Part shown: one piece after another, positions 11,593 to 20,783 of the stretch
Numbering within the stretch: the stretch's first letter is position 1
Layout of the letters: each line of letters opens with the position of its first letter
Assembly: GCA_009830035.1 (NCBI GenBank)
Contig: SZZY01000001.1
Location: 62,001-126,000 of the forward strand
DNA from: Pantoea sp. Eser
GTDB taxonomy: Bacteria; Pseudomonadota; Gammaproteobacteria; Enterobacterales; Enterobacteriaceae
Reading direction: 5' to 3'
DNA length: 64,000 bases
The notes under the pieces: model-generated
Told to the model about the DNA's origin: nothing
The model's input: only the letters and a program-made list of their open reading frames with translations
Databases searched by the model: none
Position numbers and translations under genes: made by a program

Positions 11593-13113
11593 GTGTTATT
11601 ACCTTGGCTAATTATCATACCCTTCGTCGGTGGTCTGATTTGCTGGCTGACCGAGCGCCTTGGCGCGAAGGTGCCACGCTGGATCGCACTGATTACCATG
11701 GGGCTGACGTTGGCGCTTTCGCTGCAACTCTGGTTGCAGGGAGGCTATTCACTGACGCAGGCAGCGGGCATTCCGCAGTGGCAGTCAAGTTTCTCCGTAC
11801 CGTGGATCCCACGCTTCGGCATCAGCGTCCATGTCGCCATCGACGGTCTGTCGCTGCTGATGGTGGTGCTGACCGGCCTGCTCGGCCTGATGGCGGTGCT
11901 CTGTTCCTGGAATGAGATTGAGAAGTATCAGGGCTTTTTCCACCTGAATCTGATGTGGATTCTGGGTGGCGTGATCGGGGTGTTCCTTGCCATCGACATG
12001 TTCCTGTTCTTCTTCTTCTGGGAAATGATGCTGGTGCCGATGTACTTCCTCATCGCGCTCTGGGGTCATAAAGCCTCTGACGGTAAAACCCGTATTACCG
12101 CCGCCACCAAATTCTTCATCTACACTCAGGCGTCAGGTCTGGTGATGCTGATTGCGATTCTGGGATTGGTATTCGTCCACTACAACGCCACCGGCGTCTG
12201 GACCTTTAACTACGAACAGCTGCTGAAAACGCCGATGTCGAGCGGTGTTGAGTATCTGCTGATGCTGGGCTTCTTTATTGCCTTCGCGGTGAAGATGCCG
12301 GTGGTTCCGTTGCACGGCTGGTTGCCGGATGCGCACAGTCAGGCACCGACTGCAGGTTCGGTCGACCTGGCCGGTATTCTACTGAAGACGGCGGCTTACG
12401 GTTTACTGCGCTTTAGCCTGCCGCTGTTCCCGAACGCCTCCGCCGAGTTCGCGCCGATTGCCATGTGGTTAGGCATCATCGGTATCTTCTACGGCGCCTG
12501 GATGGCGTTCTCGCAGACCGATATCAAACGTCTAATCGCCTACACCTCGATCTCGCATATGGGCTTTGTGCTGATTGCGATCTACACCGGCAGCCAGCTG
12601 GCGTTCCAGGGAGCGGTGGTGCAGATGATTGCGCACGGCCTGTCAGCCGCGGCACTGTTCATCCTGTGTGGTCAGCTGTATGAGCGTCTGCATACCCGTG
12701 ACATGCGTCAGATGGGCGGCTTGTGGTCACGGATTAAATGGATCCCTGGCCTCTCCCTGTTCTTTGCCGTGGCTAACCTCGGGATGCCGGGCACCGGTAA
12801 CTTCGTCGGCGAATTTATGATTCTGACCGGCAGCTTCCAGGTGGTGCCAGTGATTATCGTCATCGCCACCTTTGGTCTGGTGTTCGCCTCGGTCTACTCG
12901 CTGGTGATGATGCAGCGCGCTTATTATGGCGAAGCGAAATCGAAAGATCTGCTGCCTGGCATGTCGCCGCGTGAGTTTCTGACCATCGGGGTTCTGGTGG
13001 TGCTGCTGGTGCTGCTGGGCGTCTATCCACAGCCGATTCTGGATACTTCGCACGCTGCCATGAGCAATATTCAGCAGTGGTTTACCGCTTCAATTTCAAC
13101 TACAAGGCCGTAA
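11593..13113 (+). CDS. nuoM: NADH:quinone oxidoreductase subunit M (antiporter-like)
   Basis: A 506-residue NuoM (ND4 homologue; E. coli 509), one of the three antiporter-like proton channels. The frame is open upstream to 11539, but the GTG at 11593 gives the conserved N-terminus (V/M)LLPWLIIIPF and follows AAGGGAAG at fair spacing. The catalytic Glu is in FFWEMMLVPMYFLIALWG (about residue 144) and the lysine-helix region is VKMPVVPLHGWLPDAHSQAP. Six bases before nuoN. Intact; only the use of GTG differs from E. coli. Confidence 0.95.
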   Translation: MLLPWLIIIPFVGGLICWLTERLGAKVPRWIALITMGLTLALSLQLWLQGGYSLTQAAGIPQWQSSFSVPWIPRFGISVHVAIDGLSLLMVVLTGLLGLMAVLCSWNEIEKYQGFFHLNLMWILGGVIGVFLAIDMFLFFFFWEMMLVPMYFLIALWGHKASDGKTRITAATKFFIYTQASGLVMLIAILGLVFVHYNATGVWTFNYEQLLKTPMSSGVEYLLMLGFFIAFAVKMPVVPLHGWLPDAHSQAPTAGSVDLAGILLKTAAYGLLRFSLPLFPNASAEFAPIAMWLGIIGIFYGAWMAFSQTDIKRLIAYTSISHMGFVLIAIYTGSQLAFQGAVVQMIAHGLSAAALFILCGQLYERLHTRDMRQMGGLWSRIKWIPGLSLFFAVANLGMPGTGNFVGEFMILTGSFQVVPVIIVIATFGLVFASVYSLVMMQRAYYGEAKSKDLLPGMSPREFLTIGVLVVLLVLLGVYPQPILDTSHAAMSNIQQWFTASISTTRP

Positions 13114-13119
13114 TTCGCT

Positions 13120-14577
13120 ATGACAATAACTCCCCAACAATTGATCGCGTTGCTGCCGCTGTTAATCGTCGGATTGACGGTGGTGGTTGTGATGCTGTCC
13201 ATTGCCTGGCGACGCAACCACTTCGTTAACGCCACGCTAACGGTGGTGGGCCTGAACCTGGCGCTGCTGTCACTCTACTTTGTCGGCCAGGTCAGGGCGA
13301 TGGATGTCACGCCGCTGCTGCGGGTCGATGGCTATTCCATTTTCTATACCGCGCTGGTGATGCTGGCGAGTCTGGCAACCTGTACCTTTGCTTATCCGTG
13401 GCTGGTGGGCTTCCTCGACAACAAAGATGAGTTCTATTTGCTGGTGCTGATTGCGGCGCTCGGTGGCATCGTGCTGGCCAGCGCCAACCATCTGGCGGCG
13501 CTGTTCATCGGGATTGAGCTGCTGTCACTGCCACTGTTTGGTCTGATTGGCTACGCCTTCCGGCAGAAACGTTCGCTGGAAGCGGCGCTGAAATACACCA
13601 TCCTGTCGGCGGCGGCCTCGTCGTTCCTGCTGTTTGGTATTGCGCTGGTTTACGCTGATTCCGGTAACCTGAGCTTCGTGACGCTGGGCAAGAGCCTGAC
13701 TGACAGCATGATCCAGGAGCCGCTGTTACTGGTGGGTCTGGGCATGATGATCATCGGTCTCGGCTTCAAGCTTTCACTGGTGCCGTTCCATCTCTGGACG
13801 CCGGATGTTTATCAGGGTGCGCCTGCGCCGGTTTCAACCTTCTTGGCCACCGCCAGCAAGATTGCCATCTTCGGCGTGATTATGCGTCTGTTCATGTACG
13901 CGCCGGTAACTGATAGTGAAGCGGTGCGAACGGTGCTGGGCGTGATCGCATTCGTCTCGATCCTGTTCGGTAACCTGATGGCGATTTCGCAGAGCAACAT
14001 CAAGCGTCTGCTGGGTTACTCCTCTATCGCCCATCTCGGCTATCTGCTGGTGGCGCTGATTGCGGTTAAAGATCATCAGCTGTCGCTGGAAACGGCCGGG
14101 GTTTATCTGGCCGGTTACCTGTTCAGCAGCCTCGGCGCGTTTGGCGTGGTCAGTTTGATGTCCAGCCCGTATCGTGGTCCGGATGCAGATTCGCTCTACT
14201 CCTATCGTGGTCTGTTCTGGCATCGTCCGATCCTGTCAGCCGTGATGACGGTGATGATGCTGTCGCTGGCCGGTATCCCGATGACGCTCGGCTTTATCGG
14301 TAAATTCTACGTTATCGCTTCGGGCGTCAGCGCGCACCTGTGGTGGTTAACCGGTGCGGTAGTAGCGGGCAGTGCGATTGGCCTCTACTACTATCTGCGC
14401 GTCACGGTGAGCCTCTATCTCAGCCCGCCAGAACTGCATACCCGCGATACGCCGGCTAACTGGGCCTTTACCGCCGGCGGCGTGGTGGTGCTGATTTCAG
14501 CGATTCTGGTGCTGCTGTTAGGGGTTTACCCGCAGCCGCTGATTACGCTGGTGCAGATGGCCCAGCCGCTGATGTAA
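13120..14577 (+). CDS. nuoN: NADH:quinone oxidoreductase subunit N (antiporter-like)
   Basis: A 485-residue NuoN (ND2 homologue), identical in length to the E. coli protein, the antiporter-like subunit nearest the peripheral arm. About 14 hydrophobic helices. Key motifs are [20 protein letters not shown] (Glu in helix 5) and [20 protein letters not shown]. It is the last gene of the operon and is followed directly by a strong terminator. Intact. Confidence 0.98.
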   Translation: MTITPQQLIALLPLLIVGLTVVVVMLSIAWRRNHFVNATLTVVGLNLALLSLYFVGQVRAMDVTPLLRVDGYSIFYTALVMLASLATCTFAYPWLVGFLDNKDEFYLLVLIAALGGIVLASANHLAALFIGIELLSLPLFGLIGYAFRQKRSLEAALKYTILSAAASSFLLFGIALVYADSGNLSFVTLGKSLTDSMIQEPLLLVGLGMMIIGLGFKLSLVPFHLWTPDVYQGAPAPVSTFLATASKIAIFGVIMRLFMYAPVTDSEAVRTVLGVIAFVSILFGNLMAISQSNIKRLLGYSSIAHLGYLLVALIAVKDHQLSLETAGVYLAGYLFSSLGAFGVVSLMSSPYRGPDADSLYSYRGLFWHRPILSAVMTVMMLSLAGIPMTLGFIGKFYVIASGVSAHLWWLTGAVVAGSAIGLYYYLRVTVSLYLSPPELHTRDTPANWAFTAGGVVVLISAILVLLLGVYPQPLITLVQMAQPLM

Positions 14578-14592
14578 GTTCGACCCTTACCG

Positions 14593-14623
14593 AAAAATCA
14601 GGCCTGCGGGCCTGATTTTTTTT
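14593..14623 (+). terminator. Rho-independent terminator of the nuo operon
   Basis: A 12-base-pair perfect stem (AAAAATCAGGCC with GGCCTGATTTTT, loop TGCG) followed by eight T residues, 15 bases after the nuoN stop. Confidence 0.93.
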
Positions 14624-14707
14624 GCCCGTAATTTGCCTGCCGCGCGGCGGGGATCTGTCCCACCACAGGCCGATTCGCTAAAGTGAGTAAGCTGACAAGG
14701 AGACGCT

Positions 14708-15166
14708 ATGGACATAACCTGGCTGGATAAACATCATCGTGAACTGACCACCGCCGAGCTGTATGCGCTGCTGGCACTGCGCTGTGCGGTGTTTGTAGTG
14801 GAACAGCAGTGCGCCTATCTGGATGTGGATGGCGACGATCTACAGGGTGACAACCGTCATCTGCTCGGGCTACACAATAACCAGCTGGTCACCTATGCGC
14901 GGCTGCTGGCCCCGGCCGATGCGGCCAGCCCGGTAAAGATTGGTCGGGTGATTGTGTCTGATAGCGTGCGCGGTGCCCGGCTGGGCAACCGCCTGATGGC
15001 CGAGGCGCTGGCGAGCTGCCAGCAGCACTGGCCGGGACGGGATCTGTTTCTCTCCGCGCAGGCGCATCTGCAGGCGTTCTATGGCCAGCACGGTTTTGTA
15101 CCGATCGGTGAGACTTACCTCGAAGATGGCATTCCGCACATTGATATGCAGAAAGCCGCGCCATAA
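14708..15166 (+). CDS. elaA: GNAT-family N-acetyltransferase ElaA
   Basis: A 152-residue protein matching E. coli ElaA (153 residues), a GCN5-related N-acetyltransferase of unknown substrate. Conserved segments include LRCAVFVVEQQCAYLDVDGDD and the acetyl-CoA-binding motif GRVIVSDSVRGARLGNRLM (about residues 79-97), then GIPHIDM at the end. The ATG follows AAGGAGACGCT. It stands alone between the nuo terminator and a repeat element. Molecular role in the cell is not known. Confidence 0.93.
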   Translation: MDITWLDKHHRELTTAELYALLALRCAVFVVEQQCAYLDVDGDDLQGDNRHLLGLHNNQLVTYARLLAPADAASPVKIGRVIVSDSVRGARLGNRLMAEALASCQQHWPGRDLFLSAQAHLQAFYGQHGFVPIGETYLEDGIPHIDMQKAAP

Positions 15167-15195
15167 AAAAGGCGAGGCTAAAGCCTCAACTCAGA

Positions 15196-15478
15196 CTGCA
15201 GACAAACCCAAATCAGAGTGAGTCTGGCAGCAACGAATAAAAGCAAGGCGCAGGGATGATGGGCAGAGGAGGAAAGCGTCCCGCGCCGTGGACAAAAACG
15301 CCGGGAGCGTTTTTGAACAACGCAAAGCGTTGGCCCGGCTACGGGCGCACCTCAGGGATGAGGTGCGTAATTGCGCGGGTCGAGCGGCCAGGGATTGGCT
15401 TAAGCATCTTTCCGATCTGACCATATTCCCTAAGCAGCCCCAGTCTGACAGCTAACCAGATCAGATTTTGTCAGCAAC
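15196..15478. repeat. Long intergenic hairpin repeat, copy A
   Basis: A gene-free stretch that shares several blocks in the same order with a second stretch at 19107-19310: CTGGCAGCAA, GCGCAGGGA, GAGGAAAGCGTCCCGCGCC, CAGGGATGA, TCTTTCCGATCTGACC and TTCCCTAAGCAG. The outer blocks are inverted repeats of each other (AGGGATGATGGGCA near 15252 against TGACCATATTCCCT near 15418), so the element folds into a long imperfect hairpin. The inside of copy A is longer than that of copy B. No coding capacity. A dispersed noncoding repeat or structured RNA; I do not recognise it as ERIC, REP or BOX. Confidence 0.75.
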
Positions 15479-15510
15479 CTGAGGTGAGGCCAGTGCTTCG
15501 CCTTTCGGGC

Positions 15511-17169
15511 TTAGCCCGGCGTCATCTGCCGGTCATCAACGTATTTGCGCTGGTCCGGTGCGGGCGGGAAGTACTGATAAAGCCAGGTTTCACTCAGGGT
15601 CTCATCCTTGCTGCGCAGGAACAGACGCATCTCCACCGGCTGGGTGGAATCGCTGTTCGGATACCAGTCAAACAGAATGCGATAGCCTTTCAGCGGATCC
15701 ACGTAGAGGATCTCAACCTGCTCCACGCTGCCGGATGAAACGGTAATCACCGGTTCAATGCCTTTAGGTGCCGCAGCCTGCAGATCGCCACCAATAAAGT
15801 CGATGGCGAAGCGGCGACTCCAGGTTTCCGGGAAGTGTTCGCCAGGTGCCCAGCCTTCCGGGAAGCCGCCAATACCGGTGCGGGTGGCATCGACGCGCGC
15901 CAGACCGCTGCGCACCGGCGGCAGGCCGCTCCAGTAGAGCTTGTAGGAGAAGTTCAGCTCGCTGCCCGCTTTTACCGGTTCAGCCGGCTGCCAGAAGCAG
16001 ACGATGTTATCCAGCGTCTCACCGGTGGTCGGGATCTCCATCAGATTGATCGCGCCTTTACCCCATTTACCGACCGGCTCAACCCACAGGCTCGGGCGTT
16101 TGTCATACCAGCCAATCACATCCTGATAATCTTTGAAGTCGTGATTAAGCTGCAGCAGGCCAAAACCGCGTGGGTTCTCATCTTCATAGGCGTTGAATTG
16201 CAGGCGCTGCGGATTATTCAGCGGACGGGCAATCCATTCGCCTTTTCCGGTCCACATCGTCAGGCGATCGGAGTCATGAATCTGTGGGTGATAGATGTTG
16301 CACATGCGGCGTTCGTTGGTGCCGCAGCTGAACATACTGGTCATTGGCGAGATGCCGATCTGACGGATCTCTTTACGGGCGAACAGGTGGTTTTCCACTT
16401 CCATCACCACGCGTTTATCTTCGCAGTGGATGATGAACTTGTAGGCGCCGGTAATGCTGGCACCGTCGAGTAACGCGTAACAGGTGAAGGTGGTGTCTTC
16501 CGCTTTCGGCGTTTCAAACCAGAAGGCGGTGAAATTCGGGAACTCTTCCTGACCGTTACTGAAGGTGTTGATGGCGACACCACGGGCGGATAAGCCGTAC
16601 TGGAAGGTCTCATCAACGGCACGGAAGTAGCTGGCACCGAGGAAGGAGACGATGTCACGATGCGCCAGTTCCGGCTTTTTAAACGCCCGGAATCCGGCAA
16701 AGCCGAGATCGGTTTTGCCTTCCAGCTGTTTAGTATCAACGTGGGCATTGTTGTAGTTGAACAGCTCAGGACGGAAGTGAATCTCACGCGCCTGGCGGCT
16801 CTCGCCGTAGACTGAGAACATGCGGATACGGCGCTTAAAGCCCATCCCAACGTGGAAGAACTGAACATCAAGTTCACGGTCGGGAATGTTATTCCACAGT
16901 GAATGGTTGGCGTCATACTGAATTTCGTTATACGCCTGCGGGGTCAGTGTCGCCAGCGTCTGCGGCAGCGCGCCTGGCGCGCCACTCCAGGGTTGCTTCG
17001 CCAGGGCGGCTGCGTTCTTCTTCAATACGTCGAAATCGAAGCGTACTGCGGTTCCGTCAGCAATGCCATCTTCTGCCCAGGCGGATTGCGCAAACAGCAT
17101 TGACAGGCCGGTCATGCCGCTGACGGCGGAGAAGGCCATTGACGCTTTCATAAACATTCTTCGATTCAT
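15511..17169 (-). CDS. opgD: Glucan biosynthesis protein D (periplasmic)
   Basis: A 552-residue OpgD (MdoD; E. coli 551), which acts in the periplasm on osmoregulated periplasmic glucans and controls their backbone structure. The N-terminus carries a twin-arginine signal ([15 protein letters not shown]) ending near ALA-type cleavage after FAQSAWA. Conserved stretches include [10 protein letters not shown] and [15 protein letters not shown]; the C-terminus is [19 protein letters not shown]. The frame is open from an ATG at 17181, but that one sits directly on TAAGGA; the ATG at 17169 (M-NRRMF) has better spacing and matches the family start. Monocistronic, divergent from elaB. Intact. Confidence 0.95.
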   Translation of the reverse strand: MNRRMFMKASMAFSAVSGMTGLSMLFAQSAWAEDGIADGTAVRFDFDVLKKNAAALAKQPWSGAPGALPQTLATLTPQAYNEIQYDANHSLWNNIPDRELDVQFFHVGMGFKRRIRMFSVYGESRQAREIHFRPELFNYNNAHVDTKQLEGKTDLGFAGFRAFKKPELAHRDIVSFLGASYFRAVDETFQYGLSARGVAINTFSNGQEEFPNFTAFWFETPKAEDTTFTCYALLDGASITGAYKFIIHCEDKRVVMEVENHLFARKEIRQIGISPMTSMFSCGTNERRMCNIYHPQIHDSDRLTMWTGKGEWIARPLNNPQRLQFNAYEDENPRGFGLLQLNHDFKDYQDVIGWYDKRPSLWVEPVGKWGKGAINLMEIPTTGETLDNIVCFWQPAEPVKAGSELNFSYKLYWSGLPPVRSGLARVDATRTGIGGFPEGWAPGEHFPETWSRRFAIDFIGGDLQAAAPKGIEPVITVSSGSVEQVEILYVDPLKGYRILFDWYPNSDSTQPVEMRLFLRSKDETLSETWLYQYFPPAPDQRKYVDDRQMTPG

Positions 17170-17463
17170 GCCAGAGATCATTCCTTAGCTGTTCGAGTTT
17201 GTCGTGACTGTCGTGCGAAATGCACTTTTATGGCCCGATAATCACAGGTAACAGGAGGGTACTACAATCGGGTGACGTGAAAATTCAGTCCGGAAAAAAT
17301 TTATCAGATTAATCAAAGAAGCGAAGCGAAATTCGGTGTTTGCCGCGCCGTCTTACACTTCTTTGCGAAAGCGTAGTCGCTATCCTGCCGGTTCAGATGG
17401 CGTTAGCAAATGAATTATCAGGTGATTCCTGGTGCGGTAAAACAGCAGAGCGCCAGATTGTGG

Positions 17464-17470
17464 CTATAGT
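17464..17470 (+). promoter_or_regulatory. Possible sigma-S-type -10 element for elaB
   Basis: In the 336-base opgD-elaB divergent gap, CTATAGTTAA lies 36 bases before the elaB start, with no good -35 hexamer 17 bases upstream. That pattern fits an RpoS-type -10 (CTAYACTTAA-like), and elaB is RpoS-dependent in E. coli. Inference; the rest of the gap shows nothing else I can name. Confidence 0.4.
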
Positions 17471-17505
17471 TAATGGACTGCTTTGCAATTCACACGGAGG
17501 AAATG

Positions 17506-17817
17506 ATGGTAAATCAGACTGATCAATTCGAAACCGGCCTGGATGACGATATTGCGCTGCTGACCGAAACGCTGGAAGAAGTGTTGAAGTCGTCAGGCGA
17601 TCCGGCGGATCAAAAATATATCGAGCTTAAAACTAAAGCGGAACAGGCGCTGCACGACGTTAAATCCCGTGTCAGCCAGGCGTCCGACAGCTACTACTAT
17701 CGTGCCAAAAAAGCGGCCTACCGTGCCGACGATTACGTACATGAGAAACCGTGGCAGGGCATCGGCATCGGCGCGACTGCCGGTCTGGTACTCGGCCTGC
17801 TGCTGGCGCGTCGCTAA
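17506..17817 (+). CDS. elaB: Stress-response tail-anchored membrane protein ElaB
   Basis: A 103-residue member of the ElaB/YqjD/YgaM family (DUF883). The N-terminal two thirds are charged and helical (ETLEEVLKSSGDPADQKYIEL, RVSQASDSYYYRAKKAAYRA) and the C-terminus is a single membrane anchor GIGIGATAGLVLGLLLARR. Family members are stationary-phase inner-membrane proteins, some of which bind ribosomes. The ATG at 17506 lies five bases after GGAGG; an ATG at 17503 is too close and upstream ATGs lack a binding site. Followed by its own terminator. Intact. Confidence 0.94.
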   Translation: MVNQTDQFETGLDDDIALLTETLEEVLKSSGDPADQKYIELKTKAEQALHDVKSRVSQASDSYYYRAKKAAYRADDYVHEKPWQGIGIGATAGLVLGLLLARR

Positions 17818-17853
17818 TTACCCCTGGCGACACCGTAGCAGCATATTGATGTT

Positions 17854-17882
17854 AAAAACGGCGGGCGATCCCCGCCGTTTTT
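17854..17882 (+). terminator. Rho-independent terminator of elaB
   Basis: AAAAACGGCGGG paired with CCCGCCGTTTTT, four-base loop, ending in a T-run, 36 bases after the elaB stop. Confidence 0.9.
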
Positions 17883-18051
17883 GTTGCCGTTTCCGCCGCG
17901 CCCGCTATCAGCCAACCCCCGCCGTGCCGCCGGTACGCGACTCCCTCGCGCTCAGACCGTCAACCCCGTTGCTGTTAAGTGGTCAGCGATGTTGATTGTG
18001 TTTCATCTGCGGACTTCCTACGGTAAAGCAACCGGCATAAGGAGAACCAAC

Positions 18052-19044
18052 GTGATCAGAGTAGAGATGCTTTCAACCGGGGATGAGGTGCTGCACGGCC
18101 AAATCGTCGATACCAATCTGGCTGGCAGACGTTTTATTCCAGCACGGTTTGCCGATGACCAGCCGCACTACGGTTGGTGACGCTGCAGGCGCGCAGCCAT
18201 GAGGCGGATGTGCTGATTGTTAATGGCGGGCTGGGACCGACCAGTGACGATCTCAGCGCGCTGGCCGCGGCGCAGGCCTGCGGTGTTGAGCTGGAGCTGC
18301 AACAGGCGTGGCTGGCGCAAATGGAGGCTTGGTTCGCCAGTCGCGGCCCGGTGATGGCAGCCAGCAACCGCAAACAGGCGGAGAGATCCCAGCCAATGCC
18401 GAGCTGATTGACAATCCGGTCGGCACCGCCTGCGGCTTTGCCCTGCAGTTAAATCGCTGCTGGATGTTCTTCACCCCTGACGTGCCGTCTGAATTTAAGG
18501 TTATGGTTGAGCAGCAGATCATTCCGCGTCTGAAAGCGAAGTTTTCCCCGCCTGAGCCGCCAATCTGTCTGCGCCTGACCACCTTCGGCCGTGGCGAAAG
18601 CGACCTAGCAGCGGAACTCGAACCGCTGAGCTTGCCGGAAGGCGTGGTGATGGGGTATCGCTCCTCCATGCCGATCATTGAGATCAAACTGACCGGCCCG
18701 GCCAGTCAGCGGGTGTGCCGCTGTGTAGCGCTGACATCTTGCCACCCCAGCAGGAGACGCTGGAGCAGCAGGTGACCCGCACCCGCAATCTTGCCGTGCA
18801 GCAACAGGCGGCGCTGGCGCTCTCCATCGACAGCCTAGAACAGGAAGAGATTTCGGTCGCGTTGCATACGCCAGAGGGCAGCTTTGGTCAGCGCGTGAAG
18901 TTCAGTACCGGCCGGCATAATCTGCAGACGCGGCAGAAGGTGGTGGCGATGATGGCGATGAACATGCTGCGCCGCTGGCTGCACGAAAGTGAAGTCAGTA
19001 CCGGTCACGGCTGGATTGATGTGGTTGAAACGGTCAGGCAGTGA
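18052..19044 (+). pseudogene. yfaY: Decayed yfaY (CinA/PncC-like nicotinamide-nucleotide amidase family)
   Basis: Remnant of YfaY, a CinA-family protein of about 400 residues with an N-terminal MoCF-like domain (MLSTGDEVLHGQIVDTN, then VLIVNGGLGPTSDDLSAL). It begins at a GTG seven bases after AAGGAG. The frame breaks after about residue 22, shifts at least twice more before VTLQARSHEADVL (about 18174), breaks again after SNRKQAE (about 18385), and at about 18712 an internal deletion of roughly 60-70 residues joins TGPASQ to the C-terminal part (PLCSADILPPQQETLEQQ). The C-terminus MMAMNMLRRWL...GWIDVVETVRQ is well kept. Clearly non-functional; lengths are judged against the E. coli protein from memory. 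Confidence 0.9.
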
Positions 19045-19067
19045 TAGTGCTGTGAAGATAGTGCAGC

Positions 19068-19102
19068 AAACAAAACGGGCGCCTCAGGCGCCCGTTTTGT
19101 TT
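19068..19102 (+). terminator. Rho-independent terminator after yfaY
   Basis: AAACAAAACGGGCGCC pairs with GGCGCCCGTTTTGTTT around a three-base loop: a 16-base-pair perfect stem with flanking A and T tracts, able to work in both directions. It survives although the gene it serves is dead. Confidence 0.9.
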
Positions 19103-19106
19103 CAAA

Positions 19107-19310
19107 CTGCTGACCAACCCCATGCAGGTTCATTCTGGCAGCAATAGATAAGTTCAAAGCGCAGGGAACACGGTCATAGGAGGAAAGCGTCCCGCGCCAT
19201 GGATGGCGCGTGCCGAGCTGTCAGGGATGACGTTTTTGCGTCTTTCCGATCTGACCGTGTTCCCTAAGCAGGCTCGATCTCACAGCAAATCAAGCCAGAC
19301 TTTTCCACAA
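19107..19310. repeat. Long intergenic hairpin repeat, copy B
   Basis: Second copy of the element at 15196-15478, shorter inside. Its arms are perfect inverted repeats: GGGAACACGGTCA (about 19164-19176) and TGACCGTGTTCCC (about 19252-19264). Within the arms lie AGGAGGAAAGCGTCCCGCGCC and TTGCGTCTTTCCGATC, which pair in part (GGAAAG with CTTTCC). Where copy A differs in the right arm (CATATT for CGTGTT), its left arm changes in the partly matching way, suggesting the fold rather than the bases is conserved. Lies between the yfaY terminator and the yfaE stop. Confidence 0.75.
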
Positions 19311-19315
19311 TCTCA

Positions 19316-19576
19316 TTATAACTCAAGCTCAATCTCGCCTTTGGCTTTGCAGCAGCAGGGCAGGATCTCATCCTGCTGCACAAAGGCCAACGGCCTTTGT
19401 GGGTAATGCACTTTGCCTTTCAGCAGCCGCATCCGGCAGGAGCCGCAGTAGCCTTCCCGGCACTGGAACTCCACGCACAGGTTGTTGGCTTCCAGCAGGG
19501 TTAGCAGATTAGGGTGATCGTCTGCGCTCTCCAGTCGGGCACCGGAGCTGCGCAGAATAACAACGGCACGGCTCAT
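19316..19576 (-). CDS. yfaE: [2Fe-2S] ferredoxin for ribonucleotide reductase cofactor maintenance
   Basis: An 86-residue plant-type ferredoxin matching YfaE (84 residues in E. coli). The four cluster cysteines appear in CREGYCGSCRMRLL and, later, LPCCCKAKG. YfaE supplies electrons to rebuild the diferric-tyrosyl radical cofactor of NrdB. It starts two bases after the nrdB stop, forming the third gene of the nrdA-nrdB-yfaE operon, as in E. coli. Intact. Confidence 0.95.
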   Translation of the reverse strand: MSRAVVILRSSGARLESADDHPNLLTLLEANNLCVEFQCREGYCGSCRMRLLKGKVHYPQRPLAFVQQDEILPCCCKAKGEIELEL

Positions 19577-19578
19577 GA

Positions 19579-20709
19579 TTACAGCTGGAAGTCGTCGAAG
19601 TCGTTCTCGCCCACTTCTGAATCGATCTGACCGACCAGATAGGAGCTGACTTCCACTTCCTGCGGCGCAACCTGCACGTTGTCAGAGACCAGCCATGAGT
19701 TAATCCATGGGATCGGGTTAGAGCGCGTCTGGAACGGCAGATCAAGCCCTACCGCCTGCATGCGGATATTGGTGATGTACTCAATATACTGGCAGAGAAT
19801 GTCTTTGTTCAGGCCGATCATTGAACCGCCGCTGAACAGATATTCCGCCCACTCTTTTTCCTGCAGAGCGGCTTTCTTGAACAGTTCGAAGCACTCTTCA
19901 CGGCACTCCGCTGCAATCTCTTTCATCTCCGGATCGTCTTCACCGCTGCGCAGCAGGTTCAGCATGTGCTGAGTGCCGGTCAGGTGCAGCGCTTCGTCAC
20001 GGGCGATCAGGCGGATGATTTTCGCATTGCCTTCCATCAGTTCGCGCTCAGCGAAGGCGAATGAACAGGCGAAGCTGACGTAGAAGCGGATCGCTTCCAG
20101 TGCATTGACGCTCATCAGGCAGGTATAGAGCTGCTTCTTCAGGGCGCGCAGGCTGACGGTGACCGATTTGCCGTTGACCTGATGGGTGCCTTCGCCCAGC
20201 AGATGCCAGTGGTTGGTCATCTCAATCAGATCGTCGTAATAGCGTGAGATATCTTGGGCACGGGCCAGAATCTGCTCATTGGTGACGATATCGTCAAACA
20301 CCACCGCCGGATCGTTAACGATGTTGCGGATGATGTGGGTGTAGGAGCGCGAGTGGATAGTCTCGGAAAACGCCCAGGTTTCGATCCAGGTTTCCAGTTC
20401 AGGAATGGAGATCAGCGGCAGCAGCGCCACATTCGGGCTACGGCCCTGAATCGAGTCCAGCAGGGTCTGATATTTCAGGTTGCTGATGAAGATGTGTTTT
20501 TCGTGGTCCGGCAGCGCCTGATAGTCGATGCGATCGCGTGATACATCGACCTCTTCCGGACGCCAGAAGAAGGAGAGCTGCTTTTCGATCAGCTTTTCAA
20601 AGATGTCATATTTCTGCTGGTCGAAGCGCGCCACGTTTACCGACTGACCGAAAAACATCGGCTCTTTCAGCTGGTCATTTTTGTTCTGTGAGAAAGTGGA
20701 GTAAGCCAT
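19579..20709 (-). CDS. nrdB: Class Ia ribonucleotide reductase beta subunit
   Basis: A 376-residue R2 subunit, the same length as in E. coli. It houses the diiron centre and the stable tyrosyl radical needed by NrdA to make deoxyribonucleotides. Motifs include the iron ligands in [17 protein letters not shown], the radical tyrosine in [10 protein letters not shown] (Tyr122 by E. coli numbering), and the C-terminal tail [11 protein letters not shown] that docks on NrdA. Separated from nrdA by 74 bases. Intact. Confidence 0.98.
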   Translation of the reverse strand: MAYSTFSQNKNDQLKEPMFFGQSVNVARFDQQKYDIFEKLIEKQLSFFWRPEEVDVSRDRIDYQALPDHEKHIFISNLKYQTLLDSIQGRSPNVALLPLISIPELETWIETWAFSETIHSRSYTHIIRNIVNDPAVVFDDIVTNEQILARAQDISRYYDDLIEMTNHWHLLGEGTHQVNGKSVTVSLRALKKQLYTCLMSVNALEAIRFYVSFACSFAFAERELMEGNAKIIRLIARDEALHLTGTQHMLNLLRSGEDDPEMKEIAAECREECFELFKKAALQEKEWAEYLFSGGSMIGLNKDILCQYIEYITNIRMQAVGLDLPFQTRSNPIPWINSWLVSDNVQVAPQEVEVSSYLVGQIDSEVGENDFDDFQL

Positions 20710-20783
20710 AAAAAATGTCCAAAAGTGAACGAAGCGAAGCCGCCCCGTGAAGGAGTGGGGCGTGAGTCTCTCCCACCCGCCCG

